From assembly GCA_030682755.1 (NCBI GenBank), contig JAUXNR010000044.1, positions 1-6,242 on the forward strand: a DNA stretch of 6,242 nucleotides, written 5' to 3'. Position numbers and translations under genes: made by a program. Shown here in pieces: positions 5,921-6,242 of the stretch; position 1 is the stretch's first letter; every line of letters begins with the position of its first letter. The DNA comes from Flavobacterium sp. GTDB taxonomy: Bacteria; Bacteroidota; Bacteroidia; Flavobacteriales; Flavobacteriaceae. The notes under the pieces were generated by a model. That model searched no databases. It saw only the letters and a program-made list of their open reading frames with translations, and had not been told where the DNA came from.

Positions 5921-5941
5921 AAGTAAGGGAAAAACTTAAAG

Positions 5942-6139
5942 TTATTCCGTTTTATTATCTTCTTTTTTGTCTGCAGGTTGGTCTTCTTTTGCGGCATTTT
6001 TAAATTCCTTTATACCACTTCCTAATCCTTTCATCAATTCCGGAATTTTTTTACCTCCAAAAAGCAATAAAACCACAAGTATAATCAAACCTATTTGCCA
6101 AGGTCCGATAAATCCTAAAAAGGGAGCTAAATTGTTCAT
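5942..6139 (-). CDS. tatA: Sec-independent protein translocase subunit TatA/TatE
   Basis: Small inner-membrane protein that oligomerises to form the pore of the twin-arginine pathway, which exports folded proteins. It has 65 residues, typical of short TatA forms. A periplasmic-side N-terminus leads into one membrane helix (about 13-27, containing [11 protein letters not shown]). The diagnostic hinge FGGKKIPEL (27-35) follows, then an amphipathic helix (about 36-52, [17 protein letters not shown]) and a charged, lysine/aspartate-rich tail. The FG pair and the K-K-I-P-E hinge favour TatA/E over TatB. It has its own promoter and terminator, so it looks monocistronic; no tatC is in the window. 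Start ATG 6139 is the only sensible choice; no Shine-Dalgarno precedes it. Confidence 0.93.
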   Translation of the reverse strand: MNNLAPFLGFIGPWQIGLIILVVLLLFGGKKIPELMKGLGSGIKEFKNAAKEDQPADKKEDNKTE

Positions 6140-6162
6140 GTTTTCAACTAATTATTAAAGGA

Positions 6163-6170
6163 CAAAGGTA
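6163..6170 (-). promoter_or_regulatory. Candidate tatA promoter (-7 element TACCTTTG)
   Basis: Exact TAnnTTTG match on the minus strand, about 23 nt upstream of the tatA ATG, giving a predicted leader of about 17 nt. A TTT lies about 18 nt further upstream where a -33 TTG is expected, a partial match. Confidence 0.55.
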
Positions 6171-6242
6171 ATAATAAAATTACTTTTAAATTCTGCATCA
6201 GATAATTATTATTTCAATCAAACGTTAAAGTCATCAAAAAAT

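Larger units (their letters stand above)
5544..5941. other. Non-coding convergent intergenic region between tex and tatA
   Basis: 398 nt with no credible gene; the longest ATG frames on the plus strand are about a dozen codons. It is very AT-rich. From left to right it holds two TACACA-rich stretches (5558-5598), a nested stem structure (5607-5683), a weak hairpin (5714-5740), an unexplained AT-rich stretch, a strong plus-strand terminator (5834-5868) and a long hairpin serving tatA (5871-5920). The plus-strand terminator is about 290 nt past the tex stop, so tex has either a long 3' UTR or an independent small RNA lies here. Confidence 0.6.

Noticed and set aside
6200..6242. Possible C-terminal end of a minus-strand gene entering from the right edge
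   Set aside because: A short frame ends at a TGA near 6217, but fewer than ten codons are visible and none can be tied to a family.

Overview
The window reads as chromosomal DNA from a Bacteroidota, most likely a Flavobacterium-like Flavobacteriaceae. The evidence is low GC, starts that lack Shine-Dalgarno sequences, several exact TAnnTTTG -7 promoter elements, a CrtY-type lycopene cyclase, and short interspersed repeats of kinds I recall from flavobacterial intergenic DNA. It is mostly ordinary housekeeping and pigment DNA. I found no defence system, mobile element, CRISPR array, tRNA or rRNA.

Layout. On the left, two minus-strand genes: crtY (79-1239, lycopene beta-cyclase) and, upstream of it, a DUF1905/YdeI-OmdA family gene (1365-1880). 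That gene diverges across 58 bp from a plus-strand series: rpiB (1939-2370, ribose-5-phosphate isomerase B), a CDF zinc-type efflux pump (2461-3366) and tex (3420-5543, RNA-binding transcription accessory protein). A 398-bp non-coding stretch (5544-5941) follows, holding a nested stem structure and two strong adjacent hairpin terminators. On the right, tatA (5942-6139) lies on the minus strand, convergent with tex, with its own TAnnTTTG promoter at 6163-6170.

The genes do not form one pathway. CrtY makes beta-carotene rings for membrane pigment, RpiB works in the pentose phosphate pathway, the CDF pump handles divalent metal, Tex acts on RNA and transcription, and TatA is a pore subunit for folded-protein export. 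rpiB, the CDF gene and tex could be partly co-transcribed, but a 65-nt hairpin separates rpiB from the CDF gene.

The most interesting material is intergenic. Four different repeat-like elements sit at gene boundaries on the left half: 10-37, 1228-1254, 1335-1364 and 2378-2442. One supplies the only usable start codons (GTG) of crtY. Another is an almost perfect hairpin with mirrored ATTAAG units just before the CDF start, and it creates a spurious upstream ATG. The stretch after tex holds a 77-nt nested stem structure that no gene explains. I see no convincing new biological system; these are modest leads.
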